64,000 nt of DNA. Source: Achatina immaculata. Taxonomy: Eukaryota; Mollusca; Gastropoda; Stylommatophora; Achatinidae. The notes under the pieces are model-generated. The model was given only the letters and a program-made list of their open reading frames with translations. It had not been told where the DNA came from and ran no database searches. Made by a program: the position numbers and the translations under genes. The stretch covers positions 45,841,358-45,905,357 of the forward strand of contig CM019696.1 of NCBI GenBank assembly GCA_009760885.1. Direction: 5' to 3'. How positions within the stretch are numbered: position 1 is the stretch's first letter; every line of letters starts with the position of its first letter. Of the stretch, positions 46,601 through 61,600 are shown one piece after another.

Positions 46601-49600
46601 CAGTTCTCAACTTTTTTTGAGCGCAGCCCTGAGCCAGCAATGGTAAATGATCTGCAACCCATGAAAAAGATGTTTTAAATGTATTAATATTGATACATGA
46701 CAGTTATCCCAAACTAGTGCCATACATAAGAAAAAAACAATCAAAGTTTCTTGGACACATCAGCAGACATGAAGGTCTTGGAGAACTGGTCATGTCTGGA
46801 AGGGTAAATGACAAAAGAAAGAGAAGGCGGAGCAGACATTCATACCTAGATGGCCATGGTGTGGTGTGAGAACAATTAGGTGAACTGATTCGAGACATGG
46901 AAGATCGAGCTTGATGGAGAGAGATGACCACCTACACCTATTGGCATGGCACTGACCTGATTAATATTGAACAGAAATTATTTCACTGAATATTAGTGAG
47001 TGTGGTTGTTGTTATTTTAATATTTTTAGTTTTAAGAACAGGATTTCTACACAATCATGTAATTTATTTTTTTTTCTTTCTTTCTTAATTTATTACTACC
47101 TTTCTGTTTTTTCCTTTTAACAGTTTTCATATATCCTCATAGGCATATCTCAGACTCCTTGCTACCCTAATTTGGTCTCCCATAACTGTGTCTCATTATG
47201 TGAAAGCTTATTTCATAGCCCCTGTTTGTTGATGGTCTCTCTTCCAGAATGTTAGCATAGGGTCTGAAGCCAGTGAGGATCAGGTGAAGAAAGCACTGTG
47301 CAGGGTGTTTGCAGTTTCTTGGTCTGAGGAGTCTAGCAGGACCCACAAAGTTCTACACCTCAAGGAGTTAGCAGTGGTTGCTGCTGCCTCTTCTACAAGT
47401 AAGTTTGGGATGTGTGTGTGTGGGGGGTGTTTGTTGATGTGCTAAGTGTGTGTTGGTGTTAATCATGTTTGTTGATATTTGTGTGTGTTTGTTGATGTGC
47501 TAAGTGTGTGTTGGTGCTAATCATGTTTGTTGGTATTTTGTGTGTGTGTTTGTTGATGTGCTAAGTATGTGTTGATGTTATTCATGTTTGGTGATTGTGT
47601 GTGTGCGTGTTTGTTTGTTTGTGTTGTTGTTCATAATGTGTGTTTATTGATTTATTGTATGTTTGTTGATGCTCATAGTTATGTGTGTTAATATTCATGG
47701 TTGTGTTTTTGAAGATGTGAATAGTGTGTGTTTACTGATTCTTGTAGTGTGTGTTTATGTTCACCATGTGTATTTGTAGTCTGTGGTATGTTTTTGTTTA
47801 TGTTCACATTATGTTGATGTTCACAGTATGTGTTCATTGATGTCCATGATGTGTATTTCTTGGTGTTCATGATTATTATTTATTTTTATGATCATGTTTG
47901 TTTGCTGATATTCATGGTGTTTCTCTGTTGTAGTTATATATCATGTGACAGATATTTCAGTCAGAGTATTTTGAAAAAAATATTCTATTAACTTGTTTTC
48001 TGCAAGCATTACTTGTCTCCCCCCCCTCCCATTTTGTCCATATATCTTAAGTAAGCACAGTTTTTGACATCTGTTCTGAAAGAACACAGAAATAGAAAAT
48101 CACCGGGCCTAAAAATCAGCTTTATTCAAACTCATATGCTCTCTTTGAAAGTTCTTACTATAGTTGATAGGATCATGCCACAGAAGTCTAGGAAGTAAAG
48201 TATGAGCAGGCTGGAGAATGCAAACAACATAGGACTAAAGATCAATGTAGGAAAGATAAAGTTAATGAAGCAAAATGTGAACAACAGAAATATACTCAGA
48301 GTAGATAGTAAGTTAGTGAAGGAGGTCAACAAATTTGTATATCTTGGCGGTAGAGTAGTAGAAAATGGAGACAGCACAGAGGACATCAACAGCAGACTTA
48401 CTAGAGCAAACCAGGCTTTTGCAGTGCTGCAGACTATATGGAAATATAAAAAAACTAAGCATGAAGATGAAAATCAGGATACTTAAAAGTAATGTTCTAA
48501 GTGTACTACTCTATGGAAGTGAATGCTATAAAATCACCAAAACCATAGAGAACAAGTTGAATTCTTTCCGGACTAAATGTTTACGAAGAATTAGAAAAAT
48601 ATTTTGGCCAAACACCATAAGAAATAACGTCATGTTGGCAGAAATGCAGATGAAACCACTGAGGAAAGACGCTGGCGATGGTTGGGACATGTGCTCTGAA
48701 TGTCTGGCAACTCACTACCAAAAATAGCACTAAGATGGACACCACAGGAGAACAGAAGTAAGGGTAGACCTAAAGAGACATGGAGAAGAGCAATGGAGAG
48801 GATGTTGAGCAATAAAGGGCTCACCTGGGCAAGAGTGCAAAAAAAAAAGGCAAAAGACAGGCACTTGTGGAAAACCCTTGCAGAAGCCCCATGTGCCCTG
48901 GGCACTTAAGGTTCAGAGAGAGAGAGAGAGAGAGAGGCAGGAGATAAATAAAGAAAAATGCACCATATATACACCTTATTGTGCAAGATTTTGACTTTCT
49001 GTGAAGCTACAGTTTAGTATTTCATTTTAAAAAAAAATAATTTCCTTATTGTGTTCACTTCTGTTTAGAGTTGTCTGACCTTCGAGATCTGATACATCAG
49101 ATGATTATGGAGGCTATCCTTGTCATACAAGATTCAACACCTACACAAGACATGCCCCTACCGGCAGACCAGGAGCCATCTACTTCTAGTGTCATTGGGT
49201 AATCCTTAAGTTGGGTTAAAATTTGCTTGAGTTGTTATCTAGGCAGGGTTATTTTTTTTTTCATCATATATTGTCCCTTTGAAGTCTTTAATTTTGACTT
49301 TTTGATGTCTAGATTCATAATTTCTCATGCTTTTTCCCTTGTGCCAGGTTGTGGAATGTACAGGTCTTTTCCAGCTGTTCTGGTGATGCAGTTTGTCAGT
49401 GATAGAGGAATTTGGCATGGTTTTTCTGAAGATAATCTCTGGAGGAATTTGTTGGTAGCATGGTTTTTCTGAAGATCATCTCTGGAGGAATTTGTTGGTA
49501 GCATGGTTTTTCTGAAGATCATCTCTGGAGGAATTTGTTGGTAGCATGGTTTTTCTGAAGATCATCGCTAGAGGAATTTGTTGGTAGCATGGTTTTTCTG

Positions 49601-52600
49601 AAGATCATCTCTGGAGGAATTTGTTGGTAGCATGGAAGATCGACTAGAGGAATTTGTTGGTAACCATTTTTATTTTCAAAGATCATCTAGAGGAATTTGT
49701 TGGTAGCATGGAAGATCGACTAGAGGAATTTGTTGGTAACCATTTTTATTTTCAAAGATCATCTAGAGGAATTTGTTGGTAGCATGGTTTTGTGAGGATA
49801 ATGTAGAGGAATTTCTTGGTAGTCAGTTTTTCTGAAGGTCATCTCCCTGCAGGATTTATGGTAGATATTTTCAAACTTATATTTAAGCTATCGCAGATAC
49901 CTCCATTTAAAAGATACAAATAATAAATGAGCAATGAAACATTAGAAATGAAGAGTACATGGTTTTGGAGATAGATGTAATTTATTCTGGGGTCAGGTGG
50001 AAAAGCAGAAGAGAGCTTCAGAGAAGCTCAAGGTCACAGAACTTAAAGTCACCTGCATGAAGTAGGTGCTAGAAAAAAAAGGAAGCATATTTACTAGTTT
50101 CAATAGTTCTGCCATTGTTAGCAGCTCAGCTTTTAACTCTTCAAAGCTAGAAACTGAGTTTGAATTGTGAATCAAGACAACATATGAATGTAGTTTTTGT
50201 TGATCTCTTGAATGGTTCTACCAACAATCCCTGGGCTCCAAGTTTTTGCACGGCACGCAGTGGGCTTCAGTGAGGGGGTATTCCTTTAACGAAAGTCATC
50301 ACATAGAACTTTTTATTTGATCCTTGTAGATATTGTCCTTCCAGAGCAGAGGATGTATTAGGACATTGTGTAGTTTGGGCCACAGGGGCCATGTTAATAA
50401 ATTTGAATATTCTTATTAATCCACTGTAAGCTACCAAATTTGTGTTACTGCAAGATTTGTATCAGATCTAATTTTCCTTCTACACAAGGCCTGAAGTTTG
50501 TAGTAGGGGAAAAAAAAGTTTTATACATTTAATGAAGAAAAGTATGAATTATTCACTGTAAAGTACATGTGTTCTGTGTACTCTTTTAATCATTACAACT
50601 ACATTGCATGTGGATTTCAGACTTTGTGTAAATTCATTCCTAGCTAACCAGTCCATTGACTGAAGTACTTTCCAGTGACTTCTTTGGCATTGTTATTGTT
50701 GTTGTCATTCTTTTCTGAATTATTTTTTTGCTAAAGACCTCAGTGCCGTCCTATTCAAGGTTTCAGATCATTTTTATGTCAGTAATCATCATGTGCCATC
50801 TCCACTCGGGTTAACTGAACGGCCCTCATATGTGCTCTGTCCCATGTTTCACAGCGCATCCAGCCAGGCTGAGACCGGTCCATCTCCCTGTGTTTCCCAC
50901 TCATCTGTAGCGTTTTCCTGGAGTCTGACTTTCCTTGCTGTATTATGTCCCCTGATATGACTAAAATATTTGAACTTTCTGGTTCTGATGTTTTTCCTTA
51001 CCGCTCTTTTAAAAAAGAAATGTGAACAAAATGTAGATAATTCTGTTTCTAAATTTTCTGAATTGACAGTTGCTGGCAGCAGACAGACTATCACAGCTTT
51101 CGAGAATTCAACTCAAAAATCACCATAACACCATCTACACATCTCAGCATCTTGAAATACTTAATGGATTGTTATGATCGAGTGGCAGCAGAAGAGAAGA
51201 ATGCACCAAAGGTATAGTCTATATGTGTGTGTGTGTGTTTTTGTGTGACTATTCTTTTGTCTGGAAGAATTTTGTTCTAGAGATTTGTTTGTGAGTAAAG
51301 AAAAGAGAAGTGGAAACATCAAATACTTAAGGACAATAACTGAACAAAACCTATTAATACTCGCTACCCCGGGGTAGTTTGAATGAAAATGTACATCAAC
51401 TAGAAGGAATACTAGACAGAATACTAAATATCTGTACTTTTTTTTTTTCCCCTTGCAGCGAACAAGTATACCCCCGTTAAGTGATGCCCTTTCCATCGCC
51501 AGAAGCCAGTGTGTGTTTCATACGTCCCTCACACTACAGGGGGCATTCACTCATCAACCTCGGTGAGAGATTTAAAATGATTTTCACAAAACAAGAGCTC
51601 TTTAATTGAGTTATCTTTACATTATAATCTTAGCGAACCGTATTTTAGGAGCATAAGGTCAGTGTTGTCATTTTAAATATTTATTTTTTTTAAATAACAA
51701 GGATAGATTTAAATTAATATGGTAAGAAATAGGTTTCCAGTCTCATCATCAGAAGATTAGAGTTTGATTGTTGATTTTTGGAAAATATAATTCTACAACT
51801 TTCTCAATGCGTACAAGAGACATAATGCTATAATGAAAGTCATACTTGAGGAGAAGGTTCCAGGAGAAGATCTAGAGGAAGGCAGTGATCCAGGTGACTA
51901 AAGAACATCTAGGGATGGAACAGGAATCAATTTGGCTGTAGATTACCATGAGAGTAAGGGACAGGGCAAGCAAGAAGCCATTTCCTGAGGATAAGGCTTA
52001 AGATAATCATTGTAGGATACCCAAATAGACCAACTTTCCCTGAGGATATGGCTTAAGATAATCATTGTAGGATACCCAAATAGACCAACTTTCCCTGAGG
52101 ATATGACTTAAGATAATCATTGTAGGATACCCAAATAGACCAACTTTCCCTGAGGATATGGCTTAAGATAATCATTGTAGGATACCCAATTAGACCAACT
52201 TTCCCTGAGGATATGGCTTAAGATAATCATTGTAGGATACCCAAATAGACCAACTTTCCCTGAGGATATGGCTTAAGATAATCATTGTAGGATACCCAAA
52301 TAGACCAACTTTCCCTGAGGATATGGCTTAAGATAATCATTGTAGGACACCCACTCAGACCAACATGACTTAACATCATCTTCAGGATATCCATTGAAAT
52401 GTTTAATTTACAAAGAAATATAGACCACACTTAAGTTGTACCATTCACTCATACATACTGTGAAAGTCTTCTCTCTCATGAGCTTAATGCTTAGTTTATC
52501 TTTGAGAGTGGAAATTGCTAGCAGGTGAGACCCAGCACAGAAAAGTTGATGAAACACAGTACAGTAACAGTAGGCCTGTCATGCCAGGGATATGATGTTG

Positions 52601-55600
52601 GTGCACATGTTTTTCCTTGACCTGTTCCATACCTGTTGGCATTCCAGAGAGTGATGTTGTCATCACCAGTTCCAGGACCCTTTCCTTCACCAGTTCCTGG
52701 GCCATTTCCTTCACCAGTTCCTGGGCCATTTCCTTCACCAGTTCCAGGACCCTTTCCTTCACCAGTTCCTGGGCCATTTCCTTCACCAGTTCCAGGATCC
52801 TTTCCTTCACCAGTTCCTGGGCCATTTCCTTCACCAGATCCAAGAGGAGCCAGATACCCCAATTGATACGGCTGAGGGGGGGGGGATCAGTGGGGTGGTT
52901 GGGTGAGTGACTGAGGTGTCTCCAACCAAACTTGGGCCACTGAACAATTGTTGAGAAACAAGCCCACTAACTGCAGCCTAACTCAGCACCAAAACACAGT
53001 AAAGACATGCAGTATTTCGTGTCAGTATCACTCTCATGTATATAGAAAATCAGAAGAGTTCATGGCAGTCATATGCTAAAAAGTCCATCCCACTCTTCAG
53101 TTAAAAATGCCTCCCATTGTTCAGTTAACAGACCCTTAACATTGTCCTCTTTAGAGTTTCATGTGGTCGACCTCTTTTTCTTCGGCCTGTTATGCTCCAC
53201 TTGATAGCTTGCTTTGGTATTCTCTGATTGTTTCTTCTCAAAACATGGCCTACATATGTCTATCTTTTTTTTTTTTTTTTCTGAGTACCCATGAGACAGG
53301 TTGTTGTTTGCTCATCTCTCTCATCTCAGTGTTGTTCTTGAATTTGTTCCACTTTATACCAGATATTTTCCTGAGGCATTTGTTTTCAAAAGAGTCTAAT
53401 TTCTTGTCTGTTTCTTTAGTTGATTTCCAGCTTTTGCATGCATAAATGAGGGTGGATATCACATTTGAATTGAATAATCTTAACTTGGTTTTTGTGCTTA
53501 TAGCTTTTGAATTCAATATGTTCTCAAGATTTTTGAAGGACAATGCTGCTTTTGCAATTCGAATTCTAACTTCCTTCCTGGTGTCACCACCCTGGTCTTT
53601 GTAGCTGCCACGGTATGAAATTGGTTTACTTCATCAACAACTGTTCCTTCTGCATATATTTTTCCTTCTTGATTAGTGAGAAGTTTCATTATTTTTGTTT
53701 TGTCTTTGCTAATTTCAAGACCTATTTTACTAGCCAAGAAAGACAGGGAATCTGTTTTTTCCTGCATTGATTTCACATTTTCACTGATAAGAGTTATGTC
53801 ATTAGCAAAATCAAGATCTTCTAGTTGGGTCTCATGTACCCAGTCAATGCCAGTTTCACCTGTACAGCATCTTTTCATTATAAAGTCTATGGCAATTCCA
53901 AAAAGCGAGCGAGATAATGTACATCCTTGTTTCACGCCTGTTTCAATCTGAAACTATTTGCTCATTCCTTCTTCTGTCTTGACTTCACAGACATATCCAT
54001 TGTAGAGATCTCTATTGATGTTGACAATTTTAGATGGTATTCCATATATTCTTAAAATTCTCCACAATGAATCTCTGTGTATGCTATCAAATGTCTTTTT
54101 AAAGTCTGTGAAGTATTAGAGTAAAGATCTGGTCTTCTCCCTTTTCGAAATCCTGCCTGTTCTTCTCCCATTGCAGTATCCACTACATCCTTAATTCTAT
54201 TCAGAATCACTTTACAAAAACACCTTTTACACAACTGATAGTAAGGTTACACCCCTCCAGTTATTGCAGTCACTGAGGTTGCCTTTTTTTGGGTATTTTA
54301 ACAATGATTCCCTTTTTCCATTTAGAAGGGACTTTTCTTCTTTCTAAATTTGATTAAACATTCTTTGTAGTTGTCCCATGTTGTCACTGTTAATAGCTTT
54401 TAATATTTCGATTGTTATTTCATCTTCACCTGCAGCTTTGTTGTTAGCCATTAAATTCACTGCTGTTTCAATTTTCTTCAGTGTAACTTATCTAAGTTGA
54501 CGTTTAGTTGTGGAAATGGTAAATCATTTTCAAGCTTTATTAATTCATTTGGGTGTGGTCGATTAAGTATTTCTTGGAAGTGTTCGGCCCATCTTTGCTT
54601 TTGGTCTTTACTTGATGTTAATAGGTTGCCTGTTTTGCTAAAGACTGGTCTTTCTCTGGAGGTAATAGCACCTGTTAGCTTCTTCTGTATGTTATATATA
54701 GAGTTTTGCTGTCTCCTGTTTTTGCTACATTTTCTGCTTCTTTGCCATATTGTCCATATATTCTCTTATGTCTCTTCTAGCTGAACTTTTTGCTTTATTG
54801 TCTGGTTCTTTGTATGTTATTTTGCCAAAATTTTTCCACGATCTGTCTTTACATTCAGCATGGCTAATTTGGCTGCTCTTCTTTCATGTATGTATTTCCA
54901 TGTGCTATCTGATATCCATGCTTTTCTACTTGTTGATTGCAGTCCAGCACTTGCTTTTGCTGCCGTGATTATGGGTGTGCTGTATGAATTCCATAGCTCA
55001 TCTCTATCTATCTCCCCCACCTCACTGAGTGCTGCAGAATGTTTGGTAAGTTCCAGATTGAAATTACTGTTGGCATTTTCTTCTTGTAGCCTATGACTGT
55101 TTATCTTTCTGAGTATTGATTTCTTGTGTGGCTTTTCAGTTTAAGACTTATTCTCCCTATACACAGGTTGTGATCACTGTTGACATCTGCACCCCTATAT
55201 GCTCTTACATCTATCAGAGATGTTCTGAATTGTTTTCTAATACAAAAATGATCTATCTGGTTTCTGGTTCTATCATCTGGAGACATCCATGTTGTTTTAT
55301 GCATTTCTTTGTGTGGTAATATTGTTCCTCCAATGACCATGTCCTCTGTTAGACATGTTTCAATTAATCTTTCTCCATTCTGATTTATTGTATCAATTCC
55401 TTCTTTCCCCGTTACTTTTTCGATGTCGGTGTTATCTTTTCCTACCTTGGCATTGAAGTCTCCCGTGACAGTTAAGATGTTATGTTTAAGTACTTTGTTG
55501 ATAATTTGTTGTAGTTGGTAATAGAAATCGTCTTTTATTTCATCATCTGTATCATTCGTGGGTGCATAGCATTGTATGATTGTCATTTTTCCGTGCCTCA

Positions 55601-58600
55601 TTTTGAATCGTGCTCTTATACAACTGTTCACTGGTTCCCATTCTGTAAGGCTCTTTGCTCCATAGATGACATAATTATTCCCACTCCTTGGTATTTCCCA
55701 TCATCTCTGCTGGAATATATTATTAACTTACGGTTTTCCGCCGTTCATTTCCCTGCTTTTGTCCATCACATTTCACTGATGCCCAACACATCTAGGCGAT
55801 ACCTATCAATTTCATTTATTACCTGAGCAATTTTTGTTGTTGTGGCCATCGTTCTTACATTCCAAAATCCGATTTTTGTTATGCATTTGGGGCCGATGAA
55901 TTTTTAATCATTGTCAATGGCGTGCAGAGTTGGTGACCTTGATGTTCGGTTACAACTGTTGCGAGATTCCATAACGGCAGGGTTTTCCCCTATCTAGAGT
56001 TGCCTCTACATGAGTCTCAGGATGAGATTGTTGGTCTCACGCCCAACCCCCGTTTTACGATGTGTGGCGACGCAGAAGACTCATACACGAGTATGCCGGC
56101 GAGAGCGTTAAAAAGCTCCCACCATCTTCTGATGAAGACTGAACTGACTGCTGTCATTATATTATTGATTTCATAATCTGTATGTGGAAGCATTTTCACA
56201 GGAATGATATGTGGAATTGGTGATTACTTAATGTTGTTTTTAATTCTTATTTGGTGATTATTGACACAGGTATCACCTATTTCTCACAGGTCACACACTG
56301 GGTACTCTCCCCTCATCCCTTTCCTTTTATCTCATAACCTGCCACGAGGGTTTTTGTCGGAGCTTGTAAATACCTTATATGAAGACAGAGACACATTTCG
56401 CAGGGTAATCATTTGTTTGTTTGTTTTTTTTTTCTTGGACAGACAGCTCAGACAAAAAATAATATGTACATATTTGCTTTCTACGGAGCTTGGAAGGAAG
56501 CCATATTGAATATGATATGCCATATATTATGAGATCATATTTTTAAAATCAGTATTTTATCTATGCTGCAAAAAAAATTTTGTACTTATGTCTTATCCTA
56601 CCAGACAGGAAAATCTCAAAACGACATAAAAATTATTTGAACAGACATATCAGCCATCTTAATGTCAGGAAATGACACTCGACTATTGTTTAGCTTATAT
56701 TGTAATTTAAAAGTTGAATACAAAACTTGATTTAAATCATGTTAATGTTTTTGTCATTTTTGTTTTATTTTATTTATTTTTTATTTTTAGCAAAGCCTTG
56801 TTAGGACTAGTCTTGTATCTTGTTTCTTTGTCTTCTTCTCTCTCTGTCCCATCAGTTTTCCTGTTATCACAAGATGTTCAGTCTGCTTCTTTTCAAATCT
56901 CCTATTTAGTAATATAAAATTAGTAGGTTTTTGGTTTTTTTTTTAATATAAAGGAAGAGGAGATGTAAAATCAATAATTTTATGAAATCTGAGAGATGAA
57001 GATACCATCTTTTAGAAAGGTTTGATTGAAAAAATTTTTTTTTAAATGACAGATTGTGGCTAAAATTAGGGGAATATAAAGATACGTAGAGCTTACCTTC
57101 GAAAACATCATCTGTAATGTAACTGAAGTCATGTCTGAGCATTTTCTTGCTGTCAGGTTTTCAGTCCAGTCCTTCAGTACTTGTCCCGCTACACAGCCAC
57201 ATTGGGCCTTAATTCTGACGCGTACCGTGATCCTCTGACAGCTATGGTAGAACTCTGCAGCATCAAGGCCCCTACCAATGTTAGACCTATTTGCAGTTTG
57301 GTGAGTTGGTGTTGCCTGTTTTGTGTTTCCCATCATGCCAGTAATGAACCTTCTTGTTACATTTTGCTGCAAGTGTTGAAATATTTCTGTGTTGTTTTTG
57401 TCAGTTTACAAAAGCACCAAGAAGACATACATACAAGGTCTGACAATTAAGTAATGAGACTAATTCTATAAAAAGTAAAATAAACAACAGTTGAAGATAT
57501 AACCTGTATTTTATTCAAAGTAAGCCCCTTGTGCATTGATACAGCGAGCGGCATGATCTAACACACACTGGAACAACCTCTGCAGTTCTTCTGTTGGTAT
57601 GACCCATAAACTCGATGTTACAGCCCTTTGGATGTCATCAGTATTGTTAAAGAAGCGTCCTTTCGATAGTAACTTTAATTTTGGGAATAGAAAATAATCT
57701 CAGGGAGGCAAATCTGAGGAACAGGGTGGATGGTTGAGAACACACACTTGTTTTTGGGCCAAAAATTCCTGTACAACTACCACCGGTGAGCCGGCGCATT
57801 ATCATGAAGAAGGAAAAAACTGCCAGTTATTGAATATTCGGGTTGGACTCGGAGAATCCTTTTCAGTAGGCATTTCAGAATACTTAAATAAACTTTGGCA
57901 GTGACAAACAGAAGTAAGGGTAGACCAAAAGAGACATGGAGAAGAACAGCAGAAAGGATGTTGAGCAATAGAGGGCTCACCTGGGCAAGAGCGGAAAAAA
58001 AGGCAAAGGACAGGCATTTGTGGAAAACCCTTGCGGAAGCCCTATGTGCCCTGTGCACTTAAGGTTCAGAGAGAGAGAGATAGTGACAATCTGTCCCTCT
58101 GGAATAAATTCTTTGTGAATAACTTCTTTGCTGTTGTAGAAGCACATCAACATTATCTTCACTTTCGACTTTTTATGACGAAATTTTTTGCTTTTTGGTG
58201 ATAATGATGACTTCCACTGAGCACTTTGGCGTTTAGTTGTGGGATCATAGTGAAAATCCATGTTTAATCCTCTGCAACAATCAAATTTAAGAAATGTTTA
58301 TTTCTGCGACACGTTTTGATGATGTCTTTTTGTGTACTCAACATGCTGATGTTTTTGGTCATCAGACAATGCATGTGGTACAAACTGGCAAGCAACTTTT
58401 TTCTTGCCAAAATCTTCCACTAAAATTTTACAAATGATCTCTTGGTTAACACCAAATTCATCTGCCATCATCCTCGCAGTCAAACAGCGATCTTCTTGTA
58501 TCTGTTCTCTGACTTTTGCAATGAGTTCCTCATTACGAACAGAAATTGGCCGTCCATGTCTAGTTACATTTGTAACCGTTTCCACACCACTTTTGAATTG

Positions 58601-61600
58601 TGAATACTACTTGAATATCCGTGCATGAGATAAACAATTATCCTCATAAACTTGTCGCATCAATTCAACTGTCTCAGTGGCACTTTTTCTGAGTTTTAAA
58701 CAGAATTTTAGAATTGCTTTTTGCTCCATTATGTGACAATGCATTTCTAACTAGGTCAGCAAAATGGCGGCTTGTTTGTCATCTGCTTATTGGGCAGCAA
58801 TAAAAAGTTACCAGATCATAGATGAAGGTTGCCTCTTTGGATTTGATTCTTTGCTTCATAGATGGCATTTTTGTCATGGCCATAATAAAATCAGTCTCAT
58901 TACTTAATTGTCTGACCTTGTATTTACTATTGTAACATTAGAAGCACTTTAATTACAGTATCTATAATGCAGCAGCATCTCAGTGAGCAAAGAGTTAATG
59001 ATATTGCTTGAGGCGGAAGTGGATAATTGACATAAAAGAACAGAATAAAGAGTTAATGATATCACTTGAGATGGAAGTGGAAAATTGATATAAATGAATG
59101 CCCATGTAGATCTGGCTAGAGGGATTTGTTCTGGGGCAGATTCTGTGGGCTACCACAACAAATCCTAGAGAAAAGTTTCAACAACCAAGATTTTTTATTA
59201 GGTCCACAAATTGGCAACCAAGATTTTTGATTAGGTTCACAAATGAGCAGTCAGGATTTTTTATTATGCATGTGAGCAAACAAGATTTTTTGTTATTACA
59301 CCCACAAGTGGGCAACCAAAAAGTTTTTGATTACTGTAAACACTAATTAACATTGATAAACCAGTGTTGTTTTGTATGGTGGTGTGACCAGGAAAACATT
59401 TGCATGGATATGTCATTTCTGTCATGCGGTCATTTGTTTTGTTAACACAGATGATTGAACAGCCTAACTGGTTGCCAGGTCCTGTAAGCCAGGCTGATGG
59501 GATGGAGACGGAAAAGCTGACACTTCTCGGCCCATTTCTTGGTCTGTCGGTTTTTGCTGAAGACGATGTAAGTAACTGTAACTGTAAAAAAAAAGGAGGG
59601 GGGGAGGGCGTAACTCTGTTGCTGATCCTGGGGAGTGGCCTCGTTACACCCAGGACTTGCCCATGTGATCATAAGTGTAGTGAGGACTCTTGTCCCTCTA
59701 TACGTCTTGTTCCTCTGTACGTCTTGTTCCTCTGTACGTCTTGTTCCTCTGTACGTCTTTCGCCACGTTAGTTGTTTTGTCTGTTTTATTTATGTCTTTT
59801 TTTTTGTTTTCAGTAATCAGTTTAGTGCATTCTGTGAACTTGTATTTGTATCTCTTTTTGAAAAGTTTTGCGTAGGGAAATTTTGCACAATTATGAGGTT
59901 CACCAAAAGAAAATACTTCCTTGATCTAAATCACTAGTTCTCATGCATTGTAGATGATGAACGAGATTGTAAGGGAAAATGACAATTCTGGTCATGCAGA
60001 AGCAAGAAAGTAGGTTTTTTTTTTTTGTTTTTTTTTTGACTGTGAGCCACAAATGTAACACACTTCTTTTACCATCTACATGGTTGTACCTTGATAGAGT
60101 GTTTGACCAAAAACAGAAGTTGTTGAGCTGTCCCAAAAATCTGGACAAAATTACAGACTTCATTGTGATATGGTTCCAAATTTAGCTTAAGCAAAGCTCT
60201 TGATGTGGAAGAAAAAGATGATTTCGTTAGCAGAAGAAAAGTAAATAATAAAGTTATTGTTCATAATTTTTCAGAAAGTGCTGAGCTAGTGTCTCATTTG
60301 TATTAAAAATGCTTGAATGGAGACAGAAATAGGTCACAGCCAGAAAGCGTACAAATAAAATGTGTGAATACATTTCTTCTTTATCTTTATGGTGAACAAC
60401 ATTAAAAAAGGTGGACTGGATTGAATCTGGCTGGGCGCATTGTGATAATGAAGGACAGTGCAGCTGATCTTTCATGGGGAGATGGCACAAGATGATGATG
60501 ATGAACTAGTTACAAAATAGCATCAAATGTCCATGAAAATTGAATAAGCTGTCTAATTTTTGATAATTAGTTGTAATTAGATGAGTTTACAAAAAGACTT
60601 TAGCATTACATAACCGTTAAAAAAATACAGTAATTACATCTTACATCCTGTGTTGTTAAACGTCACATAGGGCTCACATGGTAGTTTGACAAATTTTCTT
60701 GTTTTCTGCGAGTTTCCAATCTGATTATATGTCTACTAATTTGCCCGCTCTTAACAGTGTCCTCTTTAGAGTTTTGCATGGTCGACGTCTTTTTCTTTGG
60801 CCTGTTGTGTCCCACTTGATAGCTTGTTATGGGATTCTCTGATTGTTTCTTCTCATCATGTGACCGATATATGTCCATCTCCTTTTTCTGATCACCCATG
60901 AGACAGGTTGTTGTTCACTCATCTGCCTTATCTCTGCATGGTTCTTGAATTCGTTCCACTTTATACCAAGTATTTTCCTTAGGCATTTGTTTTCAAAAGG
61001 GTCAAATTTCTTGTCTATTTCTTTAGTTGTTTTCCAGCTTTCTCATGCTTAAATGAGGGTGGATATTACATTTGAGTTGAATAATCTTAACTTAGTTTTC
61101 ATGCTTATAACTTTTGAGTGCCGTATGTTCTCAAGATTCTTGAAGTTCAGTGCTGCTTTTGCAATTCTAACTTCCTTTCTGGTGTCACTATCCTGATCTA
61201 TGCAGCTGCTGAGGTATGCATATTGGTTTACTTCTTCAAGAGCTGTTCCTTCTACATATATTTTTCCTTCTTGATTAATGGGAAGTTTCATTATTTTTTT
61301 TTTCCTTGTTAATTTCAAGTCCTATTTTACTAGCCAGTGAAGATAGGGTGTCTGTCTTTTCTTGCATTGTCACTGACAAGAGTTATGTCATCTGCAAAAT
61401 CAAAATCTTCTATTTGGGTCCCATGTAACCAGTCAATGCCTGTTTTACCTATGTAACATTTTTTTCATTATGAAGTCTACGGCAGTTCCAAAAAGCGAGG
61501 GAAAAAGTATACATTCTTGTTTCACGCTTGTTTTATTTTGGAACCATTTGCTCATTCCTTCTTCAGTGTTGACTGCACAAACATATTCGTTGTAGAAATC

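Noticed and set aside
52496..52910. Repeat peptides PVPGPFPS, GTGEGNGP and ELVKEMAQ as possible structural proteins
   Set aside because: All are alternative readings of one 24-bp minisatellite inside a UBE4B intron.
60340..60520. Another LINE 3' end suggested by gatgatgatgatga after a short ESGWAHCDNEGQ-like frame
   Set aside because: The coding similarity is too weak and short to call, and no duplication was found.
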